DNA of 64,000 nucleotides, taken from Phanerodontia chrysosporium. Lineage: Eukaryota > Basidiomycota > Agaricomycetes > Polyporales > Phanerochaetaceae. Shown here piece by piece: positions 22,914-32,443 of the stretch. Positions within the stretch are counted from its first letter, which is position 1. Each line of letters starts with the position of its first letter. The stretch covers positions 1 to 64,000 of the forward strand of contig MJGA01000037.1 in assembly GCA_001910725.1 (NCBI GenBank). Direction: 5' to 3'. A program made the translations under genes and the position numbers. The notes beneath the pieces are model-generated. The model did not search any database. It saw nothing but the letters and a program-made list of their open reading frames with translations, and was not told the DNA's origin.

Positions 22914-23776
22914 GTTTCCTAGGGCGACCTTCCCTGTCAGACTTGCTCTGCACCCTAATGACAATGTCCCACTTACTGTTGTTGTTGCTGTTGTTGTTGC
23001 TGTTGCTGTCGTTCGCGAGTTTCTCGACCGAGTGGTGGTTGAGTGAGTAAAAAACGCCTCGATCAGCATGCGATCGATTGCACGCCGTCCAGATTTGGAA
23101 TTAACACAACTAATTAATTTATTTGATAAGGCTCAATGTGGACATAACTTTTTGTGTCTTCCCGATGGCTGCTCGAGGAGCGATCGGGAGCATTCAGGAA
23201 TGGCGAGAATGCAATTTCGCATGCGTGTTTGGCTGTCACTACGCTGTCCAATCAAATTCACCTCGCTCTTCCGACTGCTGGTCGAGCAGCGATCGGATTG
23301 CGCAGGAATTTGGGCATGCTGCCTCATTCCCCGATCGCTCCTCGACCAGCGGTCGGTGACACCTCTCAATTCAATCCTGCGCCAATACGGTGCCTCTTTT
23401 CCGATCGCTGGTCGAGTAGCGATCGGATGATTGCATCCATTCTCGTTGTGCCACTCCGATCGCTACTCATCCAGCGATCGGGAGAATATTCTATCTCTGC
23501 AAACGCTCCGTCTGCAAACATGGCCATTTCTGTGAATGGTTTGTTTTGACTTTGGTCTTAACTCGCAAGCTCTGCTCGGGCGCCTGTATCACGCTTCACA
23601 TCCTGTCAGGCCATCCCATTCACACTGGCCGCAGTCTGCAGGCCTTAGCCAACCCCGTCCTTTTCTTCACAAATTTGAAATCTCGTCTCATTTCTTTCTC
23701 TTCGTCCGATATAAAATAGAACACAATGAAATTTATTATTGAATTGAGTTTCGATGATGGATACCCATAATAAAAT
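22914..23776. other. Intergenic with upstream region of the large gene
   Basis: Contains a GTT/GCT trinucleotide tract (22976-23012), presumably 5' UTR or promoter of the minus-strand gene, then the five palindromes of cluster D, then about 280 bp without visible features. Confidence 0.5.
23160..23485. repeat. Family-2 palindromes, cluster D (5 copies, upstream region)
   Basis: Copies lie near 23162, 23267, 23328, 23400 and 23455. Three contain CTGGTCGA or ACCAGC variants, so this cluster has its own sub-type. They lie 250-570 bp upstream of the large gene's ATG and downstream of the small gene that ends at 23777. Confidence 0.85.
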
Positions 23777-24302
23777 TCACTCTCGACGTTCGTAGCAGCG
23801 GTCATCCCGTTCCATAAGCGTTCGCACGATCCTTCGGTATCCATGAACAATTCCCACCTCAGGATCGAAGTAGAAAGCCGCTGGGAACTGGCCCAATCGC
23901 TCCAGTCCATGAAACTCGATTGCATGAGAGGCAGCCAGCTGCCACGCATGCATTCCGTATCGAGCAATGGACTGCCTCTGTCCACAACCACCGCTCCGTC
24001 AGTCCTCCATCAATGACTTTCAGTCCTCCAGTCACTTACGATTTCATGTTGGACTACCAACCAAGTCAGATCTCCTGCCTGCATATCAGGGATCAACTTC
24101 TCCAGCTCTAGCAACCTCGACGTAATCTGCCAAGCACTTGACACGATTCGCCTCAGCCTCGCCTTCTTCAAAGCCACTTCTCGTTCCTCGCGTTCCCAAC
24201 CATGTTGTCCTCGCTTATACCGTCCGCCAGGTCATATGCTTCCTCTCCATAAGCTTCACCTGATAGCCCGTCAAAGGCCGATTCCCTCCCATCGTTGGAC
24301 AT
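23777..24302 (-). CDS. Small gene, divergent member of the family at 27.1 and 28.5 kb
   Basis: ATG 24302 opens MSNDGRESAFDGLSG. A short intron (about 46 nt) likely follows. The next exon, EVALKKARLRRIVSSAWQI, is followed by a clear GTAAGT..GGACAG intron, then an exon with SIARYGMHAWQLAASHAI and a stop at 23777-23779. It aligns with DVKRARFVRILTSAR and CIQKYGETAWEIAMRHL of the inverted-repeat genes, with the second intron in the same place. Function unknown; no signal peptide or membrane segment is seen. The exon 1/2 joint is uncertain, so partial decay is possible. Confidence 0.55.
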
Positions 24303-24759
24303 CGCTGCCTCCTCCCCCAAAGCCTATCCTACCACGTTAACCTCAATAACCTCATTTAGCTTAATGGCTCACCGCTCTCCTCGCCTCGGGCTCTCCTCCG
24401 TTCAATCCCTCGCCTTGGTTGTTCTGTGCCATATGAACTAACTTCGATGAGGTGGTGGTACTCTTGAAGCTGCGTTCGACAGCGAACGGGCGATGTGACG
24501 ATTTGTAATCTACTAATTGTTCCCACGCTTGATAGCCGAAGCACGTGTTTATCATTCCTGCGCACTGTCTTGAACGGTAGTGCCTCTCCGATCGCTGCTC
24601 GAACAGCGATCGGGGACTTAGCACCAATCTCAATGTCCGCCATCCCCCGATCGCTACTCGAGCAGCCATCGGAGTCTCGCACCGTTCAACAGTAAACTCT
24701 CGTAAGTTGGCCAACAATATCTACTACAAACAGACAACTATTGTTACATTACATGGCAC
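24303..24759. other. Intergenic with cluster E
   Basis: Upstream DNA of the small minus-strand gene. Apart from the two palindromes at 24587-24676 nothing is recognised. Confidence 0.4.
24587..24676. repeat. Family-2 palindromes, cluster E (2 copies)
   Basis: Copies lie near 24587-24614 and 24646-24674. They are 290-370 bp upstream of the ATG at 24302, a position like that of cluster D relative to its gene. Confidence 0.85.
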
Positions 24760-25766
24760 TTAGTGAAGATACAATTCCCGCAACCGAGACTCAACACGGC
24801 GGGAGTCGAGAAGCGTCATCCCAATATCATGACGGAGCATCTTCAAATAATTATCCTCACCTAGATTCGCCACCGCGCGCAAATCCTCCTCCGTCCGAAT
24901 ACCTGCCTCCAGGAACCGATCGAGGTACGTGTCAAGCGGGAGCTGCAGGTTTCGGAGAAACTCCAGGACAGCCCCACCTGACTCGACTGGAGCGCTCGCA
25001 TCCTGAGTAGCCATGCTACTCCCGACCTCCTCAGGCTCATTAGCCTGCATCGTCTCCATCACCTTGCCATCCTTGCTTCCCTGAGCCTGCTCGTCCTCCT
25101 CCTCAACAAGTTCATCTTCCTCGTCCTCGTCCTTCTCCTCCTCCTCCTCCTCCTCCTCGTTCTTCTCCTCCTCGTCCTCCTCCTTGTTCTTCTCCTCCTC
25201 CTCCTCCTCCTCCTCCTCCTCCTCCTCCTCCTCCTCCTCCTCGTCCTCGTCCTCGTCCTCCTCCTCGTCCTCGTCCTCATCCATAGGTTCTTCATTCTCC
25301 TCCTCACTCTCTTTCGCCTTGCGCCCCTTGCCTTTTTTCTTCAACGATTGTTCAGCCCGCCACTGCTGGCTCGTCACGTGTGCTCGTAGATACACCTCCA
25401 GCGGCCACCCCTCCTCGTACCGTCCAAGGAACGGGCATCTCTCCATCACCTATATCGTACATCAGCACCTCGCTATATTTCTATCTTTGCCTTCCAATTC
25501 AGCCTACTCAGCACTCACTTTGTTCTGCAGTGACTCGTATTCTGCTGCAGACCGATCACCCCAACGCCTCTCCAAAGGGATGAACCGTGGATACTCCTCC
25601 CTCGCCACCTTCTGCACATTCAACAACAATATTGCAATTAGCTTTTCAATCGACCCTCCAAGTTCCTTCACCAACGCACGATCAGTTCCCTCCTCTCTCC
25701 CGCCGTCATTCCTTCAATCGAAGTGAGCCCGCGGAACTTCGATGTCGACTTTGGAACCGGAATCAT
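24760..25766 (-). CDS. Acidic protein with C-terminal SAM-like domain
   Basis: Three exons join cleanly: ATG 25766 (MIPVPKSTSKFRG) to ...RRELI, a 68-nt intron, KVAREEYPRFIPLERRWGDR to ...QNK, a second intron, then VMERCPFLGRYEEGWPLEVY from 25449 to the stop at 24760. The product is about 290 residues. After a KKKGKGRK basic patch comes a poly-Glu/Asp stretch coded by a GAG repeat (25130-25280). The end, LEFLRNLQLPLDTYLDRFLEAGI...LRELYLH, has the spacing of a SAM domain, which usually mediates protein-protein or RNA binding. The partner is unknown. SAM is inferred by pattern; the N-terminal WRAEQ-type block is not recognised. Confidence 0.7.
25130..25280. repeat. CTC/GAG trinucleotide microsatellite (coding)
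   Basis: A nearly pure CTC repeat with interspersed GTC/TTC on the plus strand encodes the poly-acidic region of the SAM-like protein. Length variation between strains is likely. Confidence 0.9.
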
Positions 25767-26161
25767 CGTGGTCCGTGAAAGAGAAGGGGGGGAGGCGAAC
25801 GGAGAGCATCCTGTCGCCTACCATCCACAGTAACAGTACAATAAAGAAAGAGCGCCAAGCATGTACAATCTAATCTTGGGCCCTGTCCACTCATATGAAT
25901 TTCTCACATGACACTCCATTTATCACACGCCAGGAAGACGCGACAGCGGAACACGCACGGTTTGATTGCTTCACGGATTGACAGATTCTGACCGTCCCAT
26001 CTCATTCTGTGCATCCTGACCCTCCTCTCGTTTAAACAAGGCCCAATTTTGTTATTTAGCATTCATGCAGACAGCCCGCCCTTCTGGTGTCAGCCGACCG
26101 GGGAAGCCGCAACTTCCATCCATTCCCTCCATTGAATTCAATTAAAATTAATAAACTCTTC
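25767..26161. other. Intergenic, nothing recognised
   Basis: Lies between the SAM-like gene and the left edge of the inverted duplication. No palindrome and no exon is seen. Confidence 0.4.
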
Positions 26162-26339
26162 AATAATAGCGGTTTTTTACCGGTACCTCAGCGCCTCGGT
26201 CACCCTCCAGGCTTTGACTTTTATTTTTTGCGAAGTAAAAGGGGGTATCCTCGACACATTTCAGTCTATGTCGAATTACATAAGCGGAAAATACAAATTA
26301 TTTATGCTACAAAGATGAGATCGACCGTATGAAACGTGA

Positions 26340-26585
26340 CTGAGTCTCCGATGGCTGCTCGAGCAGCGATCGGAAACAGTCCAGTCATGGCAGCTAACAC
26401 TGTGTAGAACCAGTGTTACCGCCCGATCACTGCTCGAACAGCGATCGGGTGGCGACAGCTGATGAGATGGTAGGACCACCCGATTGCTGTTCGAGCAGCG
26501 ATCGGGAAGCACCGACAATCGAAGGCAGCAAAGGGAGCGAGTATACCCATGAGCCCCGATCGCTGCTCGAGGAGCGATCGGAGTG
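26340..26585. repeat. Family-2 palindromes, cluster F (4 copies, left arm)
   Basis: Copies lie near 26346, 26421, 26478 and 26553, each with the order and spacing of cluster H in mirror image. The outermost carries GATGGCTG on one arm, as does its partner in H, so the imperfection predates the duplication. Confidence 0.9.
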
Positions 26586-26788
26586 AGGGCTTCATTGCAC
26601 AGAAGGCACTTCGACCACACCCCATAGCAGGCAAAGTGACAACAACTTGTCATCCGCAAGCGACAACAGTCTGCATATCATGACATGCTGGTTTTCAAGT
26701 TACCAGTCCCTCAATCATGTAACCACCAACAGAGATCGTGAATAAATGTCAGAAGTGTTTATGCCTCGAATAAATCGCCCTCGGTTCA

Positions 26789-26829
26789 GGGTAGATGTTG
26801 GGTTCAGAATGGGTTAGGGGTTCAGAGGG
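26789..26829 (+). promoter_or_regulatory. G-tract cluster upstream of the small gene
   Basis: Five runs of GGG or GGGG occur within 41 bp, built from GGTTCAGA-like words and one GGGTTAGGGG. It lies about 305 bp before the ATG at 27132. The mirror copy (about 29454-29494) keeps four of the runs. It could form a G-quadruplex or bind a telomere-type factor; this is inference. Confidence 0.35.
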
Positions 26830-27131
26830 TTCAAAGAGGAGTTGACGAAAAGGCATTTGTGCCACGACCAATTTTACAGATGTTTGTGTCGGTCACATAG
26901 TAGAGATCATACTATCCGGGATGTCAGAAATTGCATACGTCTGCCACAAACATATTTAAAAACAAAAACAAATGCAAAGGCGGGAATGTCCATTCCACCG
27001 CCATCAGCTGGTCAATCTATCTGCAAACAGGTGCATACAACATGTGATCAAATTCTTATCAGTAGCGATCTCGCGCAAGGGCAGTGCTGAGCGACTTGAA
27101 AGACAACCACCACCACCACCCCCTCATCATA

Positions 27132-27799
27132 ATGTCCACAAACGCTCCATCTCGTGCCGTGACCGAAGAGGTCGACGATGGCGAGCGTGCCTCATCTCAT
27201 GTAAGTAAGGTTTTCGCTGAAGTGAAGAGGGTACTGATGAAGAGTTTGGCAGGATCGACGTGGGAGGATGCTCCGCGAGGTAGAATACGCGGTTGAGCGA
27301 TATTGGGACTTCGATGGTTTGTCTGGGGAGAAGTACCACGAACGAGATCGGGACAACTTCGAGGGGGATTTCGCAGAGTACGCTCGGCAAAACGATGATG
27401 CCCGGGACGTCAAGAGGGCCAGGTTCGTGCGCATACTCACCAGCGCGCGGTCGATTGCTGGCCAAATCCTGAGGATGAACTTGGATATCAACGGAATGAC
27501 TTCCGGCGACCCGGCATGGACCGCCCTCCGCGATTTCGCAGTGAGTTGATGGACGATAATGATGCATAGTGTGACAGCGAGCTCACTGTTGAACCCAGCC
27601 GGAGTGTATCCAGAAATACGGAGAGACTGCGTGGGAAATTGCCATGCGTCACCTCGTGTGGAGTCATGGTCTGCGGATGCTTTTGAACTTCAACGGCGAG
27701 TTCAAGTATGAGTGGTCCGGTGACTACGCGCTCCCGTTTGAGGACTCAATCCACCAGGAGCTCTCTCAGATCGAAAGGTGCATCTGCTTCTATGAATAA
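27132..27799 (+). CDS. Small unknown protein, inverted-pair member (left)
   Basis: The exons are MSTNAPSRAVTEEVDDGERASSH, then DRRGRMLREVEYAVERYW...DNFEGDFAEYARQNDD...LRDFA, then PECIQKYGETAWEIAMRHL...IERCICFYE with stop TAA 27797-27799. The introns (GTAAGT..TTGGCAG and GTGAGT..AACCCAG) are about 50-60 nt. The product is about 190 residues, helical and charged, without signal peptide or membrane segment. Family members lie at 28504 and 23777. No known domain is recognised. The matching C-terminus of the right-arm gene (HQELAQREKCCYL) supports this stop over a possible further intron. Confidence 0.65.
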
Positions 27800-28503
27800 C
27801 TCATTGCTATGTGCGTTATCTGCTGTACAAATCGGTTTCAAATGTATCCAGTCTATCCCGAGGAAGAGAAATAATTTGTGTGATTTATGGTGGACTTTGA
27901 GATAAGGTCACATTCATATAAACTGCTTGTATTCTAACATCGATGATGAAAGGCGACTTGTTGTCTTCCAGCAGTCACATTTGCATACTACTGACACTGA
28001 TTCACAATCTCTGTTTGTTGTTACATAACTGAGGCACCCGTAACTTGAAACCTAGCATGTCGTAATATGAAGACTGTTGTGGCTTGCGTGTGATAAGTGG
28101 TTGTTACTGTGCCTGCTATGGGGAGCGATCAAAGTGCCTTCTGCACAATGAATGCCTCTCTCCGATCGCTGCTCGAGCAGCGATCGGGGCCCATGGGTAT
28201 GCTGCCTCTCTCCAATGCCCTCCATTGTTGGTGGTTCCCCGACCGCTGCTCGAACAGTGATCGGGTGACCTTACCAACCTCATTATCTGTTGTCACCCGA
28301 TCGCTGCTCGATCAGCAATCGGATGGCCACACTGGTTCTATTCGTTGTCACCTCTCATCAGTGTACGCTGTCCGATCGCTGCTCGAGCAGCCATCGGAGA
28401 TTCAGTCGCTTTTCATGTGTTTGATCTCATTGTTGCAGCATACATAACTGACCCCGAGTTGTAGAGTTTCACGACCAAACATGCCAATAACGAGGGATAC
28501 TAG
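27800..28503. other. Centre of the inverted duplication with a solo palindrome unit
   Basis: Contains downstream DNA of both convergent genes and an extra copy of the palindrome-bearing block (about 27985-28480) in the same orientation as the right arm but without a gene. No other exon is seen. Confidence 0.55.
28155..28400. repeat. Family-2 palindromes, cluster G (4 copies, solo unit)
   Basis: Copies lie near 28161, 28239, 28297 and 28371. The flanks (TGCCTGCTATGGGG, GTGCCTTCTG, TGCAGCATACATAAC) match cluster H, so the whole block of about 500 bp was duplicated, not just the palindromes. Confidence 0.9.
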
Positions 28504-29159
28504 TTACAAGTAGCAACATTTCTCGCGCTGCGCGAGCTCCTGATGCAATGTGAACTCAAAGTCGAAACTCTCGGACATAGTAAAAATGAAATCGCGCTGA
28601 AAGGTCCTAAGCCAGTGCAGACCATGACTCCGCACGAGGTGATACATCGCAATGTTCCAGGGACTCGGTCCGAAATGCTCCCGACAATACGTCTGGATTC
28701 GATAGTAAGCCCGCTTTCACACTATGCATCAATCTCGTTCACGAACTCACCCCGGTGTCACGGATCGTCGTCCAGGCCTCGTCACCCCGCGACATGTCGT
28801 TGATATTCAGGTTCATCCTCAGGATCATTCCAGCAATCGCCCGCGCACTGTGGAGTATGCGCACGAACCTGGCCTTCTTGACGTCCTCAGCGTCATCGTT
28901 CTGCCGTGCGTACTCTGCGAAATCTCCCTCGAAGTTGTCCCAATTTCGATCGCGGTACCACGGCCCAGACAAACCCTCGAACTTCCAATGCTCCTCAAAC
29001 ACGTATTGTCGGTTGCGCACTGGGCTCCCATCTCCGTTCTGCCAAACTCTTCATCAGTACCATCTTCACCTCGGCGAAAACCTTACTTACGCCAGATGAG
29101 GCATGCTTCCCATCCTCGACCTCTTCGGGAACGGCACGCGAATCGGTAGTGCTGGACAT
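28504..29159 (-). CDS. Small unknown protein, inverted-pair member (right)
   Basis: ATG 29159 opens MSSTTDSRAVPEEVEDG. The exons join as ...HASSG, then NGDGSPVRNRQYVFEEHW...DNFEGDFAEYARQNDD...IRDTG, then TYCREHFGPSPWNIAMYHL...LHQELAQREKCCYL with stop at 28504-28506. Intron positions equal those of the left-arm gene, and intron 1 is almost identical to it. Exons 1-2 are about 80 percent identical at DNA level by eye, and exon 3 matches at fewer than half of its residues. The frame is intact. Function unknown. Confidence 0.65.
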
Positions 29160-29694
29160 TACGAGGGTGGATGGTGGTGGTGGTCTTTCAAGTCGCTCAG
29201 CATTGCCCTTGCGCGAGATCGCTACTGATAAGAATTTGATCACATGTTGTATGCACCTGTTTGCAGATAGATCGACCAGCTGATGGCGGTGGAATGGACA
29301 TTCCCGCCTTTGCATTTGTTTTTTTAAATATGTTTGTGGCAGACATACGCAATTTCTGACATCCCAGATAGTATGATCTCTACTATGTGACCGACACAAA
29401 CATCTGTGAAATTGGTTGTGGCACAAATGCCTTTTCGTCAACTCCTCTTTGAACCCTCTGAACCTCTAACCCATTCTGAACCCAACATCTACCCTGAACC
29501 GAGGGCGATTTATTCGAGGCATAAACACTTCTGACATTTATTCACGATCTCTGTTTGTGATTACATGATTGAGGGACTGGTAACTTGAAAACCAGCATGT
29601 CATGATATGCAGACTGGTGTCGCTTGCGTATGACAAGTTGTTGTCACTTTGCCTGCTATGGGGTGTGGTCGAAGTGCCTTCTGTGCAATGAAGC

Positions 29695-29940
29695 CCTCAT
29701 TCCGATCGCTCCTCGAGCAGCGATCGGGGCTCATGGGTATACTCGCTCCCTTTGCTGCCTTTGATTGTCGGTGCTTCCCGATCGCTGCTCGAACAGCAAT
29801 CGGGTGGTCCTACCAATCTCATTAGCTGTCGCCACCCGATCGCTGTTCGAGCAGTGATCAGACAGTAACACTGGTTTTACGCAGTGTTACCTGCCATGAC
29901 TGGACCGTTTCCGATCGCTGCTCGAGCAGCCATCGGAGAT
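29695..29940. repeat. Family-2 palindromes, cluster H (4 copies, right arm)
   Basis: Copies lie near 29702, 29776, 29835 and 29910, about 540-780 bp upstream of the ATG at 29159. These are the last family-2 copies in the window; none is seen from 29.94 to 64 kb or before 13.99 kb. Confidence 0.9.
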
Positions 29941-30175
29941 TCAGTCATTTTTTATAAGTTTGATCTCATGCTTGCAGCATACATAACCGATCCCGATTCA
30001 TGGATTTCCACGTTCCATAATTTCACACAGGTTGAAATGTGTCGGGGATACCCCTCGTTATTTCGCAAAAATAAAAGTCAAAGCCTGGAGGGTGACCTAA
30101 GCCCTAAGGTACCAGTAAAAAACCAGTATAATTGCCACCTTCTATGCCCCTAGCGACTGGTCGGGTGTCAAGGGC

Positions 30176-30613
30176 ATGCGTCGTGAGCGCATTCGCTCAG
30201 TCTCATCATGGCGTGGAGGACCTGCACGTTACGACTGTGTCTATGTCCATGCCGACTCAAGCCGTACGGGTTTTTCTGCATACCATGCGGCTCGTGTGCA
30301 CCTCTTTTTCTCCTTCAAGCACTCTGGTACCCCCTTTCCATGCGCATTAGTATCCTGGTTCTCAACAGTGTCAGATTCTCCTTGCCCGGACACAGGCATG
30401 TGGATTGTCGAGCCTGATGTCGATATTGGTGGGAATTTCATACTCAGTGTTATTCATGTTGACGCCATAATCCGTGGCGCACATCTTCTGCCTGTGTTCG
30501 GTCACAGGTTTGTGCCAGACTCCTTGGATCATACTGATAGTCTTGATGCATTTCAAGCTTTTTATGTAAATCAATATGCGGACCACCATGCATTTAAATT
30601 ATTATCTTCGTAA
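30176..30613 (+). pseudogene. Relic of a basidiomycete DNA-transposon protein (C-terminal piece)
   Basis: The frame WRGGPARYDCVYVHAD...ARVHLFFSFKHSG...PDTGMWIVEPD...VIHVDAIIRGAHLLPVFG...DAFQAFYVNQYADHHAF matches, from memory, the C-terminal block of proteins encoded by large Agaricomycete DNA transposons (Plavaka/CACTA-like). Only this piece, about 145 codons, remains. No transposase core or terminal repeats are seen nearby. It starts just outside the right arm of the inverted duplication. Confidence 0.6.
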
Positions 30614-32443
30614 ATCATCATGGCTGAGGTGTGAATTGTGTGTTCGCTATGTTGGTCTGAGCCTCTCTGCATGTGTAATCATGCCATACCTGCTTTCAAA
30701 AGACAAACCAAAAGTTGCGCAGAAGTATGGCTGAAGTACGGAAAGCGAACATCTGAGAAGGCAAAGTGAGACTCGAAAGATGAAAGTACCAAAAAGTACT
30801 GAAAGACACCAGGTGATTTTACTGATGTCAGCTGGTTGTACCAGAGAGCTACAACTCCGGTACATCGGGAACTGCATATCTCTTCTGTTTCTTTGAGGTA
30901 GTCTCCTTCTCCGTATAATTTAAGTATCATCTGATACTTCTGTCTTCCGAGTTTAGTGAACTTGTCGAGTTGTGCGTTCTCTGGGGCCTCTTTTCCTACG
31001 AAGAGTCAATCAAAGGGTGCTGCCCATACTATTCTCCATGGGCAAGGTTGTAAGTTGCATGTATATAAGGCTATATTCCCTGTTGCATTCTTTATGTGGT
31101 ATTTGTTCTTCCTATCATTCAGGTTATAAATGTGTGTATACATCTTGCATGGCTCGTGGTAGAAATTTGCTACTGATTCTTGAGATATCTTCAAGGAGTG
31201 TCCCATCAAAGGGTAAACATCGAGAAAGCTAGTATAATGTAAGAGTCGAGAATAGAGTAGGTTCTAGACGAGAATACAAGATACTAGCTTGGAGAAAAGA
31301 AAATGAGAGTCCTGGCCTCATATACATCTAACGTAGCCTATGACTAAGGAAGGAACAGCGACATTAGCAAGGTGGGGAATGGATGAGTAATAATACAAAG
31401 GAAATGATAAGTAAAAAGAAAAATATTTATCAGCGCATTCATGACAAGGGGGACCAGAAGGGTGGGTCAAGGGAGGTCAGAGCAGGAAGCAGACACGAGG
31501 GACGGATGAGTCAGCTGGAGTGTGGGAGAGGCGAGAGCACCCACCATAGAGCAGCAGAGTAGTCGCGTATAGAGTTCCATACAGTTGGTATAGCATCGTG
31601 TTTCATCTTGGGCATCAGGACAAACTGCTCCAACGGCTTCGTCAAATGATGTAGAGAATCCAGACTGCAACGGCAGCGAGGAGCCAGACACAAACGACAC
31701 GCTCATTGATGTACCTGACGCGTTCACCTCAATCTGCAGTCGGAATTCCACCTTGATAGCGGGACATCGAAGTTGTAGGTGCGCAGGTGGCTATGGTAAT
31801 CCTCACCCAGGGTGCAGAATGCGAACTGATGGGCGAGGCGCACGGATCGCGGGAGGATGCGTGAGCAGCGCGAGTGTGTCGAGAGCTCCGCCTGCGCAAG
31901 CGAGCTATACACTGACCTGTCAGTAGCTACACACTAGCAGCTGGTGTGTACGACTCACTCGACCTTGGCAATGCGCGAGCATCAGCAAAATAGTTGTATA
32001 AATATACCTCATTATCCTCTGGTAGCATGGCTAGATCATAAAGTAATACGTGGATTGCGGGGACCACAAATATACCGCAACTTATGCGTCCTACCCTATT
32101 CTTATCGCACTGCACGCGGGAGATCGCAATGATTGCAAGGTATCAATTAAACCAGACCCCCGGGGAAGTATATCGCAGCTTACCGCGAGCGCGCAAGGAT
32201 ACCGCAGCATATCTTGTTTAAGAATGTAGCCAGTTACCATGTGATTTCCCACCAGTTCTCACCGCCGCTCATTCAAAACAGTGCGCACTGAAATCATCAT
32301 GCAATAACCTTATCAATTTTGTCACGGCGATGCAGAAGTACATGCAGAAGTACGCTGATGGGGACGAGATCCAGGGACAACAGCCGGCACTTGCCACTTT
32401 CGCCATGCAGAACGATCACCCTGGAGTTCTTCAGCAGCCACTG
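30614..32443. other. Gene-poor stretch
   Basis: AT-richer DNA without a supported exon. A minus-strand frame at 31724-31912 (RSVRLAHQFAFCTLGEDYHSH) could be a decayed exon but is not recognised. Confidence 0.4.

Larger units (their letters stand above)
26162..27799 (+). repeat. Left arm of a 4-kb inverted duplication
   Basis: This arm begins at AATAATAGCGGTTTTTTACC and mirrors the right arm (28504-30137), which ends TTTTTTACTGG-like on the opposite strand. Each arm holds, in order from outside, a TTTGACTTTTATTTTT block, four family-2 palindromes, about 550 bp of upstream DNA, and one small gene reading inward. By eye the region around 26990-27100 differs from its partner at about two sites in 114, while the exons differ far more. 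Confidence 0.85.
28504..30137 (-). repeat. Right arm of the 4-kb inverted duplication
   Basis: Mirror partner of 26162-27799. Similarity persists to the outer edge at about 30137 (TAAAAAACCAGTATAATT) and ends abruptly there. No target-site duplication is obvious at the two outer edges. Confidence 0.85.

Noticed and set aside
25059..25307. Arg-rich and Ser-rich frames over the GAG repeat
   Set aside because: They are other-frame readings of the trinucleotide tract; the acidic frame joins conserved exons on both sides.
26461..26475. Second hammerhead core (CTGATGAGATGG)
   Set aside because: No GAAA partner or stems at the right distance; chance match beside a palindrome.
26162..30137. Inverted duplication as a TIR DNA transposon
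   Set aside because: No transposase inside, no visible target duplication, and the arms carry genes; a segmental inverted duplication is simpler.
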